From: Sitta carolinensis
Lineage: Eukaryota > Chordata > Aves > Passeriformes > Sittidae
DNA length: 64,000 nucleotides
Direction: 5' to 3'
Assembly (NCBI GenBank): GCA_032173965.1
Contig: JAVUNC010000006.1
Span: forward strand, 19,400,370-19,464,369
A model generated the notes under the pieces. It ran no database searches, was not told the DNA's origin, and saw nothing but the letters and a program-made list of their open reading frames with translations. Below are positions 32,806-43,115 of the stretch, one piece after another; positions within the stretch are counted from its first letter, which is position 1, and each line of letters starts with the position of its first letter. The translations under genes were made by a program, and so were the position numbers.

Positions 32806-35265
32806 CAAGTTCCTTTCCCATTGGCGCGTCTGGAATTGGTTTTGTCTTAAATCCCACTTTAATTGTTGGTTCACTGAGGTCCCCAGGAGAATTTTGTGAC
32901 ACCAAATTAAGAACTGACAGCTCCAAAATCCCATTTTCCATTTCTCCTTTCCCAGCAGCTCCCTCCCTCCCTCCCTCCCTCCCAAGGTTATTTCTGCATT
33001 TTGCCCCGAGCTGAATTAATTCCCAGCTCAAACATTCCTCAAAATTCTGTGTTCCAATCCATATTTTGGATTCCCTGTTTGTTTCTCCGCTCTGAAAAAG
33101 CCGTTATTAAATACAGGGTGAAATATTTATGCAGCAAAGAGTGTTTGATCACAAGAGGGGTTTTTTTAATTGAAATAATCTCGCTGTGGAGTTTAATTTA
33201 AACCCTGCCTTGTTAAAACTGGAACTAGGAACGTGCAGTGACATCCCTAGTGCTTTTCCAATTCTGGTAATTATATTGTTATCAATTTTTTATTCATTAT
33301 TGCGAATTTTAAATCAAGCAAACCGTTTCCATATTGCTGTCCATAGGATTTAATTGTGGAATTCTGTGAGGTGGTTAATAAATAAAATAAATATGTGCAA
33401 ATGTGGGTTGTGCACAGCATTAAAGTCAGGGTTTGGGGGTTAAAATAAATAAAATTAGGGGAAGAGCACGGTGAGAAATCCTTTCTGTCTGGGGAGCTCT
33501 GCTGCTCAATCGGCATTAAAAGGAATTTTAAAATAATTTAAAATCGTTTTAAAATACTAAAAAAAAAAAAAAAAATCGAATCATGATAGAATAATGAAAG
33601 AATAAAATATCATTTTAAATAATTAAAAAAATGATAAATGGAATAGTACGTTAAAAATAATTAAATATTTTTTTAAAAAAGTAATTTTAAGCCGTTTTAA
33701 GATTTTAAAATAATTTTAAATAATTAAATAATTTTTTTAAAAAGTAATTTTAAGCCGTTTTAAGGTTTTAAAATAATTTTAGATAACTTTCCCATTCTTG
33801 GTGTGTTTTCCCACACCAGGTTAACAGAGTAGAGATGGTGTGCTGAGTTTTGTTTTTAAGGGGATTTTTTAAAGTTTAAAAAACTTAAAAAAAAAAAAAA
33901 ACCTTAAATACTTAATTATGAGACATTACTTAATTGAAAACTTAAAAAAAACCCCACTTAATTATGAGCTGTTAATTAATTTATTTTTACTTTTAATTTA
34001 ATAATTACTTGCTTGTGTTCTGCACCGCGGACTTTTTTAATTAATTGGACAAAATTACTTAAATTTGAGGGGGAAAATCACGGGAATAAAGAGATGGGAG
34101 CAGCTCAGAGCTCTGGTTAACAAAACCGAGCTGGGCTTTTAATGATCCAGGATTTCAAACCCTTTTGCTCCTGATCCCTGATTCCCAAAGCTGGGGGCAA
34201 TTCCCGAATTTCTGAAGCACCTGTGAACCAAATCCCACTGAAAAAAAATTAAAAAATAAAAAAAAACAGATTCAAGGATGGTTTGACCAGAAAATGCAGA
34301 AAATGTGGGAGCAGGAGCTCAGCTGGCTCTGACAGATATTCCAATATTTTTTTTCCGCTTCATCCCGAGCCTGAGGAACTCTGGGAATGGGATGAGAGCG
34401 GTCACCACTGTGCCCTCTCTGCACATCAAAAAATTGACTTTTTTCCAAGGGGTTGACAACTCCCAGGAAGGGAAATCTGGTAATTCCCAGCCCTGGTTGC
34501 TCCCAGCAAATCCCTCCACACATCTGAGGGCGTCCCACGCATCTCAACACTCGATTTTCCAACTGGGAATGAAAGGGAGGGATGTCAAAATTACTTTTGA
34601 CTAAATAAGGGCATTGGCCAGACAAAAATAATCCAACATCAAAAGGAAGAAAAACCAAAAAATCCCTCTATATTAAAAAAAAAAAAAAAAAAACTAAAAA
34701 AAGCAAGCAGAGAGAGAATTTCTTTCTTTTGATCTTTTTTTTTTTATTCAAAGTACCCACACGAGGAACAGAAATTATTTTTATTCACATCTTTGAGAGC
34801 ATTTTTAAGGAAATATCCAAGATTAAAGTGTCCTGTCCAGCTGCCAACCTTGATAATCAATTTGCACTCAGAGAAGCAGAGGAAAAACGTTTGGTGTTGT
34901 TTACAAGTTGAATTAAAAATGAATTATTTGGACTCATTTTCCAAGTTGGGATGCGCTGCCTTCCGCAGATTCAGAGGATCAGTGGGTGAGGTGGGAACTG
35001 TAAATATTTAGGAGTTTCCAGAGGTTTTCTGGCCACTAATTGGAAGAAAAATGTGAAAATTGCACTTCTCAAAAACCTCGTTTAACAGGGTTGTTTTTTT
35101 TTTTTTTCCCTTGGAATCTTTCCCAACATTCTTCAAGAAATTTAAATTTTAATATTGATTGGAATGAAGCTTATCCATAAAACAGCTCCTATTTAAAGGT
35201 TTTTCCTGGGAGCTGCTGCTCCTGTTGCCACAATCGCTGACTCCTGCCCCAAAGCGCAGCTGCAA
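32806..35265. other. Strongly AT-rich unique sequence
   Basis: Bases 33530-33790 are over 80% A/T by eye and include a two-copy repeat of AATTTTAAGCCGTTTTAAG at about 33685 and 33747. No gene was recognised. A poly(A) run lies at 34674-34693. Confidence 0.45.
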
Positions 35266-35267
35266 CT

Positions 35268-35465
35268 CAAAATCCTGGAATTATTCAGGCTGGAAAATCC
35301 TCCAAAATCGAGTCCGACCATTCCCAGCACTTCCATTCCACCACCCGTTGTCCCCAAGGACGTGGATTTTAAATCCCTCCAGGATGGGCACTCCAGCACT
35401 GCCCCGGGCAGCCAGGCCAGGATAGGAAAATCCTTTCCGTGGTAAAAAATTCCAAATATCTGAAC
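35268..35465 (-). repeat. CR1 LINE 3' fragment
   Basis: CCTGGAATTATTCAGGC, AATCGAGTCCGACCATTCCC, TTGTCCCCAAGGACGTGG and CCTCCAGGATGGGCACTCC follow the classical antisense order. Confidence 0.85.
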
Positions 35466-35789
35466 TTTCTTGGGTCCATTTCCTCCGGAACCTCCCACCT
35501 GAGGGACAAAGGGGAGGCAAACTCCAGCTCGTTGTTCCATGGTTTTGTTTTCATGGAATTAATCAGACTTGGATTTGTTACAGCTCCGAGGCAAAATCCT
35601 CCTGTTTTTTTCTCATGTTCTATCTGGCCACAGCAATAAATTCCTTGGAAAAACGGGAAATGAGAGGGGAACGGGGATCTCAGATCCACGACTTCCTCAA
35701 GTGCTCCAGGTGAGGCAGAGACCCTGCATCAGATCCTCCCATTTCCTCTGGGAAACACATCCCAATCTTCTGGAATTCCACTGGAAAAC

Positions 35790-35792
<3 letters not shown>

Positions 35793-35826
<34 letters not shown>
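35793..35826. repeat. Poly(A) run, 34 bases
   Basis: An uninterrupted A run. No polyadenylation signal close upstream and no recognisable retrocopy, so it is treated as a simple repeat. Confidence 0.95.
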
Positions 35827-35829
<3 letters not shown>

Positions 35830-35849
35830 AGGAATTTTGCCTTGGGTTG

Positions 35850-35945
35850 AACATGGAATCATGGAATGGGTTGGAAGGGACCTAAGGGATCACCCAGTTC
35901 CACTCCCATGCTCATCCCACTATCCCAGCTTGCTCCAAGCTCCAC
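35850..35945 (-). repeat. CR1 LINE 3' terminus
   Basis: AACATGGAATCATGGAATGG, GGTTGGAAGGGACC and CACTATCCCAGCTTGC are present. The copy is cut short. Confidence 0.85.
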
Positions 35946-36589
35946 CCATAAACAGGAATTTCCAAACAGAACCCCTCCAAGATTTCCCTTCAGCATTTCA
36001 TGCTCAAATCAGCTTTTACCAACCTCCCTCTTCAGCTGGGAAATAAAAGAATTCCGAGCTCCTTTCCCAGGTTTTAAAAGCCACGGATCAGAGATGGGAG
36101 ATACGTGCACGGCACTTTAGGGGGGATTTGGCATCCTTATCTCCCTGCTTTTGAAATATTTCCACTTTGTTTGCTCCTCCAGTTGCTGTAGGATATTGGA
36201 TCGTCCATTCCACGTTTGCCTTTCCACGGCAAAATTCCTGAAGCACGGGAAGCTTTAATCTCCAGGAAAAATAACATTATATCGATAACTAAGCTGCTTT
36301 TCATAAGTTACATTAAACCAAGGCTTTTGCTGATAACATTAATGATTGTGCAGAGCCTGGATTAGGTGGGAATTAGAGCAAATCCTGCTTTCCCTATTGT
36401 CAAATGGGAAAATTGACTTGCCTTCCTCAAGGGCTCCTTAAAACCCAAGGAAAACGAGCCCAGAATTTGGAAACTCCACTTCTAGAAAGAAACACAACTT
36501 CTCTGCCTTCCAGCAGGAGCAGGAGGGGAGGCAGGGCAGGATTCTCACTGCTCCATTGGACAGAAAAGAAGAGGGACAGCATTCCAAGG
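35946..36589. other. Unique non-coding sequence
   Basis: AT-rich stretch near 36270-36350 with TGATAA and ATCGATAAC motifs. Nothing firm. Confidence 0.35.
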
Positions 36590-37473
36590 GTTTTAGTGGA
36601 TTCTTTGGGAGTGGGACAGGTACATTTGGGACAGCAGAGTCCAGTAGGATGAGGTTTAACAGGTCCAGGGGTTGGTTCCTGGATTTTGGCCACAACACCC
36701 CTGCAGTGCTGCAGGCTGGGGTGGGGGGGCTGGGCAGTGTCCAGGGGAAGGGTCCTGGGGATGATGGACAGAGCTGGACAGGAGCCACGTTGGGCCAGGG
36801 TGGGCAAGGAGGCCAAGGGGCCCTGGCTCAGGGCTGGAGTGGCAGCAGGAGCAGGGCTCTGTGTGCCCTGGTTCAGGGCTGGGGTGGCAGCAGGAGCAGG
36901 GCTCTGTGTGCCCTGGCTCAGGGCTGGGGTGGCAGCAGGAGCAGGGCTCTGTGTGCCCTGGCTCAGGGCTGGGGTGGCAGCAGGAGCAGGGCTCTGTGTG
37001 CCCTGGCTCAGGGCTGGGGTGGCAGCAGGAGCAGGGCTCTGTGTGCCCTGGCTCAGGGCTGGGGTGGCAGCAGGAGCAGGGCTCTGTGTGCCCTGTCTAG
37101 GGCTGGGGTGGCAGCAGGAGCAGGGCTCTGTGTGCCCTGGTCTCAGGCTGGGGTGGCAGCAGGGAGGGTTGTGTGCCCTGGCTCAGGGGCTGGGGCTGGC
37201 AGAGGAGCATGGGCCTCTGTGCCCTGTGCTGGCTCTGCTGGGGTCACCCCTGCAGGGCTGTGCCCAGAGCTGTCCCTCAGCTCCGGGAGGACATTGAGGT
37301 GTTGGAGGTGTGCCGGGGCTGGATCGGGGCTGGGACACAAACCCTGGCAGGGAGCCCTGGGGGAGCTGGGGGGGCTCAGCTGGAGCAGAGCAGACTCAGG
37401 GGTGCCCTCCTCACTCCCTGCAGCTCCGGGCAGGGGGCTGTGCCCAGGGGGGTGGGCTCTGCCTGCAGAGTCT
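36590..37473 (+). repeat. CR1 LINE ORF2 C-terminal region with internal 45-bp array, 3' truncated
   Basis: Translation before the array keeps FLDFGHNTPAVLQAG. This resembles the C-terminal ORF2 region of CR1, where an LHLG-NNP type motif occurs. After the array REDIEVLE is kept, and bases 37222-37473 match the reverse complement of 5326-5578 with one difference seen. It then stops at CTGCAG without the 3' untranslated end. Losing the 3' end is unusual, because CR1 copies are normally truncated at the 5' side. The 442-codon frame across it is a relic and not a gene. Confidence 0.85.
36821..37226. repeat. 45-bp minisatellite, about 9 copies, inside CR1
   Basis: Units start at 36821, 36866, 36911, 36956, 37001, 37046 and 37091. 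The last ones are 44, 41 and 46 bp and degenerate. Reverse complement of the unit at 5581-5886 and at the equivalent position of the host CR1. Confidence 0.95.
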
Positions 37474-39584
37474 CCCTGCTCCTGGTGTTCCAAACTTCTT
37501 TGGAATTGGAGTTTATTCCCATTTAAGACAACAGGAAGCCATGTGACACTACAGTTTTCCAACCATTTTCACTCTGAACCCTGTGGAAGGAGAACAGAAT
37601 TGCTCCTCACCCTTCCACTCTGCTGGGACATCCCATGGCTGATCCCATCTGGATTTCGATCCTGTCTGTGCTCCTCGAATCTTTTCTCCATGGAAAAATC
37701 TTCCTGTTTTTTCAGGAGCAATTGGCTTCGAGGAGATCCTTTACCAGGTGATTCTCTCCATCATCCTTGGAACGCTCTTCTGACCTGGCTCACTTTGTTC
37801 ACCTCCCAAAATCTTCCATCCTCGCCCCTCCCAGGCCTCCTTTCCCAACCCATCCCACGATTCCATGACTTTTTGTTTATGTGAAAAAAAAAAAAAAAAC
37901 AAAACATGGAGAGCACAGTCCTGGCTTCACTCCATGGAATGATGTTCCATCCACAGAGAGGCAAACCTCTGGAGCATCCAATGTAAAAGAGCACAGGAAT
38001 TTGATTTTTAAAGGTGGGAGCTATCAAAGAACACCTGGAGCAGCTTTTTTTGTTTTTTGTTTTTGGTATTTCCATTATTCAGGAAACATCTCCTGGGTGG
38101 TTTCTCTCTTCTCCTGCAGCTCCACTGCAATATTGGGGTGGGGAAAAGGCAAAAATAACCCATGCTGAGTTCTCTGTGGGTAACAGGGCAGCTAGGACAG
38201 AGAAAATCACTGTTAACCATTTTTTTGGGAATTCTGGGACCTCTCCTGGTGATGTCCCAGGTTAATCCCTGGAGTGGGATTAGTATTTAATAATTTTCAT
38301 GGACTGGAGTTTTAGTCTTAAGTTGTCTCACTCTTTTCCTAATATCCAGCCAAAAGCTCCCTCAGATTCCCTCAGCTCCTGCTTTCCCTTCTTTTCCTGC
38401 CTCCCCACTTTGGGAAATTCGCCTTTAGGACTTTTAAATTCCCGTCCTAAACATCCACTTGAACTTCTGCAAGAAGGCAAATCAGAAAGGAGATTTTTTT
38501 TTCCCCTCCTTGTGGAAAACGTCCTGCTCAGAAATTCAAATGAAGGAACATTTATTCATCCCGGTACTCAGGCACGGAAATCTCTGCACTTGGAGTACAA
38601 ACACAAAAATCCCTTTTATTTTAATCTCTCTCCTTGCAAATTAACAGAGCCCTATCGTTTCCCAAATTCAAAACTCCAAGGATTAAACCCAACTGGCAAA
38701 CACGGCTTGAGAATCGTTCCGTGGCCCAAATATGACGATTACAAAACGGAGATGAAAGAGGCAATTCCAAAAGAAATTTCTGTTCCTTCCCAGGACTAAA
38801 GAAGATAAGCCTTAACTACATGTGCATGCAAAAAATGTAATTTGATTTCTTTTTCCAACAGGAAAAACTCCAGGCTATTGCTCCAGGTCTCGGAGCAGTG
38901 TGACTGGAGGATAAATAAAACCCCAGGGGCTCGCTTGCTGATGAGGGCTGTAATTATTGATTAATCCTGATTTTGGGAGGTTTGGGAACAAGTCTGGCTC
39001 TAAATAAACCATGGACAGAGCCCCTCTCTCCCAGCATGGAATTCCAACCTCCCCAAAACTGCTGGAGGTTTTCAGCCTTGCCAGGGGATAAATGTCATCT
39101 CTGGCCGGGGGGAGATGGAATAAATACCTCCAAGTTTTGGGGAGAGGATTTTAGTGAGGATTAAACCAGGCAGTTAAAATAAAAACGGAGGAAAAAATAA
39201 AATTTTAAGTAGATTTTGCAGCCTGAAGAGAGAGAAAGAGGGAAAGGTGCTTGTGGTTTTTAGAGGAAAATGGGTTTCTTGTTTAAATTATGATTGGGTT
39301 TTAACTCTATATTTTTATAATATTAAAACATATTATTATTTCTTATAATATGGAATATTATTTCTTATTTCTTATCCTGTTTATTAATGGCAGCTGGAGG
39401 CAAGTGCCCAGCTGTGTTTAACACAGTCCAGACATCCAGGGAAGGCTGGTCCCAATCCCAAAAACTCCAAAATCACAAGAGGCTTTGGCTCCTCTGGATC
39501 CTTTTCACTCATTCCAGCCACAGGATCCCAGGGAAAACTCTGCCCTGTGCTGTGTATCCTCATTTGGGATAGCACCATTTGGTT
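37474..39584. other. Unique non-coding sequence
   Basis: Includes a 166-codon frame (38299-38799, +) with no recognisable domain, no clear splice-site context and no repeat explanation. A short A run lies at 37882-37899. Confidence 0.4.
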
Positions 39585-40085
39585 TAGAATTTGGGATATT
39601 ATCATTTGGGATTTCACCATTTGAGATCTCATCCATCCAACTTCTATTGCTGTATCCTTAAAATCCCATAAATTATTTGGGTTGTCTTCATTTGGGGTAT
39701 CGCCATTTGGAATATCACCATTGGGGATTATCAGCATTTGGGATAGCACCATTTGGGATATCAGCATTTGGGATATTATTTGGGATATCCTCATTTGGGG
39801 TATCACCATTTGGTTTATAATTTGGGATATCATCATTGGGGTTATCATCCTTTGGGATATCCTCATTTGGGATATCAGCATTTCGGATATCATTTGGGAT
39901 AGCATCATTTGAGATTTCATCCATCCAACTTCTATTGCTGTATCCTTAAAATCCCATAAATTATTTGGTTTGTCTTCATTTGGGGTATCACCATTTGAGA
40001 TATCACCATTTGAGATATCACCATTTGGGATTTCATCCACCCACTTTCTATTGCTCTATCCTTAAAATCCCATAAATTATTTGGT
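39585..40085. repeat. 15-bp minisatellite with higher-order structure
   Basis: The basic unit is CATTTGGGATATCAC. A 70-base module containing TTCTATTGCTGTATCC and AAATCCCATAAATTATTTGG interrupts it three times, near 39640, 39920 and 40040. Because 15 is a multiple of three, both strands have long Ile/Trp- or Pro/Asn-rich open frames. Confidence 0.93.
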
Positions 40086-40589
40086 GCCCCCCGACTTCCA
40101 CATCCACGTCCAGGACGATCCCGAGTTTTTCCAGGAGTTGCTGTGGGAATTCCAGCCTTCCCAGCCTCCTGGATGCCGTTCCTGAGCTGACACCTCCGAT
40201 GGTAGCAGGGTTTATTAACGGGAACCCTGCTAACATTTGAAACCACCCCCCGAAATTCTCCCTAATGAAGGCGACAGACGCCGTTAATTAGGAGTAAACA
40301 ACAAAGAGAACGAGGTGCTAATGAGCAGCGATTGTGCTGGAAACGTGAAAACAAACGAGGAATGGTTTAACCCAGCCTAAAGAATTCCCAGGAACAAAGG
40401 ATGGATAATAAATCCTCAGGCATGGAGGAAAAACGGGCGGATGTTGGGTTGGTTTGGTCCCATCCCGCACTGCAGCCCAGGACACGGGAGCAGAGAATTC
40501 CTAGGACTGAGCTGCTCCATTCCAGAGCCACAGGGAAAGGCTGGAGTGCCGGGGAAGATGGAATTTTAACAGGGAGGTTTTACAAATGT
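40086..40589. other. Unique sequence with candidate regulatory block at 40190-40380
   Basis: GTTAATTAG (40283-40291) is followed by GTAAACAA (40294-40301) and AACAAAG (40300-40306), resembling homeodomain, forkhead and HMG-box sites. CTAATGA cores lie on both sides. Function is inferred from motif density only. Confidence 0.35.
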
Positions 40590-41300
40590 GAATGCTCAGC
40601 AGAAGGGTCTCCAGGAATGAAAGCGAGTTTGGATATAGAAGAACAAAAGATGTGTGAAAATAAAGATTGCTGAGCCAGTGGTCACTGGACAAAGGTTGGG
40701 ATGAGTTGGGAAGAGATTTTATGGCTGAGAGCACAGGATAAGTTGTCCACAAACAAAAGGATGTTTTTACCAAGTAAAGATAAATCTCAAAAAGCACAGG
40801 CAAACAGCAAACGTGTTTTACCAAGTAGGAAGAATTTTCCACTGCAGACAAACAAGTTTTAAGCTTAAAATATAACATCCCAACTGCTGTGAGGGGTCAG
40901 TTCCTGCCATCCTCTGGTAATATCAGCAGTTATGATGGAATAGGTGATGGTAAAGGGATTGTGTGTGATGGGATTGGTTGTTGTGTATTAAGATATTCAG
41001 CAAAGAGAAATCTCTACTATCTGCTGAACTCTCCAGTGCACTGTAAGCAGAGCAGAGGGGGCTCCAGGCATGGCTTGGGCTGGAGCTGGCAGCTCACAGG
41101 CCTGGCTTTAACCCACAGCCCAGGATTGCATAAAAAACCCTTTTTTTTCTGCAATAAACACATTTTGGAAGATCCCCTGGGGTCTCACACCTCTCACACT
41201 GGGTCCCTCCCCACCCTCTGCCTGGCCTCGTCTTCCCGAGCAGATTCCCAGGTCCCTCTGTCCCCACACAGCCCCAGCTGACATTTCCTCTCCAGGAGAA
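40590..41300 (+). mobile_element. Probable LTR-type retroelement remnant
   Basis: The 3' half has a TATA-like GCATAAAAAACCC near 41127, AATAAACAC near 41154 and a C-rich CTCACACCTCTCACACTGGG tail. This is the promoter, polyadenylation signal and U5 order of an LTR. The 5' half is uncharacterised A-rich sequence that may be U3 or flanking retroelement. Ends, family and target duplication are not resolved. Confidence 0.5.
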
Positions 41301-41539
41301 TTCCCAGGACAAAGGGAATTCAGGCTTTGTCCTTCTCCAAAGGCATCCAACGCTCCAGATTGACTCATCAGCCAAAGGAGGGGGTTCTTGGGATCTGTGT
41401 GAAATCCTGGGGTTTGAGGAAATGTCAGCCTTTCATCTGTGTTCTGGAAGGAGTTCTGAGTTTTTCCAGGCTGTAAATCCCTGCTTGGCATAGTCCTGGC
41501 TAAGAGGCTCAGGAGAGGTGTGAAATCCATCTTTTTCTC

Positions 41540-41625
41540 GAGGATGGGTGCATTGCCCATCCTTGGCAGTGTCCAAGGCCAGGCTGGATGGGGCCCTGAG
41601 GAATTTGGGATTGTGGGAGGGACAT
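41540..41625 (+). repeat. CR1 LINE fragment
   Basis: TTGCCCATCCTTGGCAGTG, GTCCAAGGCCAGGCTGG and GGGATTGTGGGAGGGAC are present. The 3' end is missing. Confidence 0.8.
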
Positions 41626-41775
41626 CTTGAGAGCACAGCTGTGTCTTTGCTGGGAGTAATGGATTATTTGTAGGATTTCTGGCACCTTTCATTTCGTGGT
41701 AGGAGAGTTCTTCCACCCCTTCATCCCCTGATGGATGGTGATGAGAAAAGATCCATCCCTGACAAGCTTGAATCA

Positions 41776-42135
41776 TCATGGAATCAGGGAATCAGGGAAT
41801 AGTTCGGGTTGGAAGGGACTTAAAGCCCACCCAGTGCCACCCCTGGATGGGCAAGGACACCTCCCAGTGTCCAACCTGGCCTTGGGCACTTCCAGGGATC
41901 CAGAGGCAGCCACAGCTTCTCCTGGAATTCCAGCCCAGCCAGGAATTCCTTCCTAATATTCCACCCAAATCTCCCATTTTCCAATCTGAAGCCATTCCCT
42001 GTGTGCTGTCCCCCCATCCCTTGTCCCCAGTCTCTCCCCAGCTCTCCTGCAGCCCCTCCAGGCTCTGAGCTCTCCCTGGAGCCTCCTCCTCTCCAGGGAA
42101 CATTCCCAGCTCTCCCAGCCTTTCCTCACAGCACA
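41776..42135 (-). repeat. CR1 LINE 3' region
   Basis: A long antisense copy from TTCGGGTTGGAAGGGAC through GTGTCCAACCTGGCC, AGCCCCTCCAGGCTCTGAGC and CCTCCTCCTCTCCAGGG to CTCCCAGCCTTTCC. It is the mirror of the copies at 29340 and 56735. Confidence 0.92.
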
Positions 42136-42177
42136 GTTGCTCCTTCCTTTGGATCGTCTTGACAAAAGCTCCAAGTC

Positions 42178-42345
42178 CTTATCCATATCCATATCCATAT
42201 CCACTCCCATTCCCATTCCCATCCCCATTTCCACTCCCATTCCCATTCCCATCCCCATTCCCATCCCCATTCCCATCCCCATCCCCATCCCCATCCCCAT
42301 TCCCATTCCCATCCCCATTCCCATTCCCATTCCCATCCCTCTCCA
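42178..42345. repeat. (CCCATT)n/(CCATCC)n hexamer array
   Basis: Begins with CCATAT copies, then mixed CCCATT and CCCATC hexamers, about 28 in all. It differs from the vertebrate telomere repeat CCCTAA, so it is not an interstitial telomere. Both strands are open for long stretches. Confidence 0.96.
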
Positions 42346-42874
42346 CATGGATCCCTGAGCAGCAGCAATGACGGACAGCTCCCCCTCGGCTCCATCTCCC
42401 AGAATTCCCGCCGTGGCTCCTGGGGCTCCTGGGCTCCAGTTCCTGCAGCTGGGAGAACACGGCAGCATTTTGGGGCCTATCAGGATCCCATCCCTCTTCA
42501 AATTCCCAAACCGATCCAGCGCTGGCTGGGAGAGCGTTTGCTGTGCAGGCTGATGAGTGATGAGTTTTCCATGGATGTTTTTATCCTTCTGGAGTGATGT
42601 TAGGCAGAGAGGCTGCATTTTGATTTGATAATTGGCAGTGAAGGACTCTTAAATCCATGGAAATGCTTGTCAGTCCTTAAAAAGGTGTTTTCAGGCCCCT
42701 CTCTCCTGGATTTCTTGACAGCTGCTGGATTTGCTGCTGTAAAAAGAGGAGAGAAAAAGTTCTGGGGAGTTTGATCCTGGCTTTTGTCAGGGAATGTAGC
42801 CCAGGAAAAATGGTCCTTTTGTTTTTGTTCTGTAGAATTGATTGGAATAAAAATCAGATTAGAGTTTGTCCTAG
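42346..42874. other. Unique non-coding sequence
   Basis: No feature was recognised. Confidence 0.4.
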
Positions 42875-43115
42875 AGTGATTCCGGGATGGAAGGGATCCA
42901 AAATCCAATCCCACTTCATCCCATTCCATGGCAGGGACACCTCCCACCACCCCAGGCTGCTCCAACCCCAGTGTCCAGCCTGGCCTGCGGCATTCCAGGG
43001 ATCCAGGGGCAGCCACAGCTTCTCTGGGAATTTCAGCCCAGCCAGGAATTCCCAACATCCCACCCATCCCTGCCCTCTGGCAGTGGGAACCATTCCCCCT
43101 TATCCTGTCACTCCT
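42875..43115 (-). repeat. CR1 LINE 3' fragment
   Basis: GGGATGGAAGGGATCC, CAGGGACACCTCCCACCACC, CTGCTCCAACCCCAGTG and CCCTGCCCTCTGGCAGTGGG are present in antisense order. Confidence 0.9.

Noticed and set aside
35760..35850. Processed pseudogene ending in a poly(A) tail
   Set aside because: No close AATAAA upstream and no recognisable coding relic; treated as a simple A run.
36556..37884. 442-codon open frame with Gly/Ala/Arg-rich repeats
   Set aside because: It follows CR1 ORF2 sequence and the 45-bp array; the repeat units and CR1 motifs explain it fully.
39384..40040. 218-codon minus-strand frame with NGDISNGD-type repeats
   Set aside because: Produced by the 15-bp array, whose unit is a multiple of three.
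42178..42345. Interstitial telomere repeat
   Set aside because: The hexamers are CCCATT and CCCATC, not CCCTAA.
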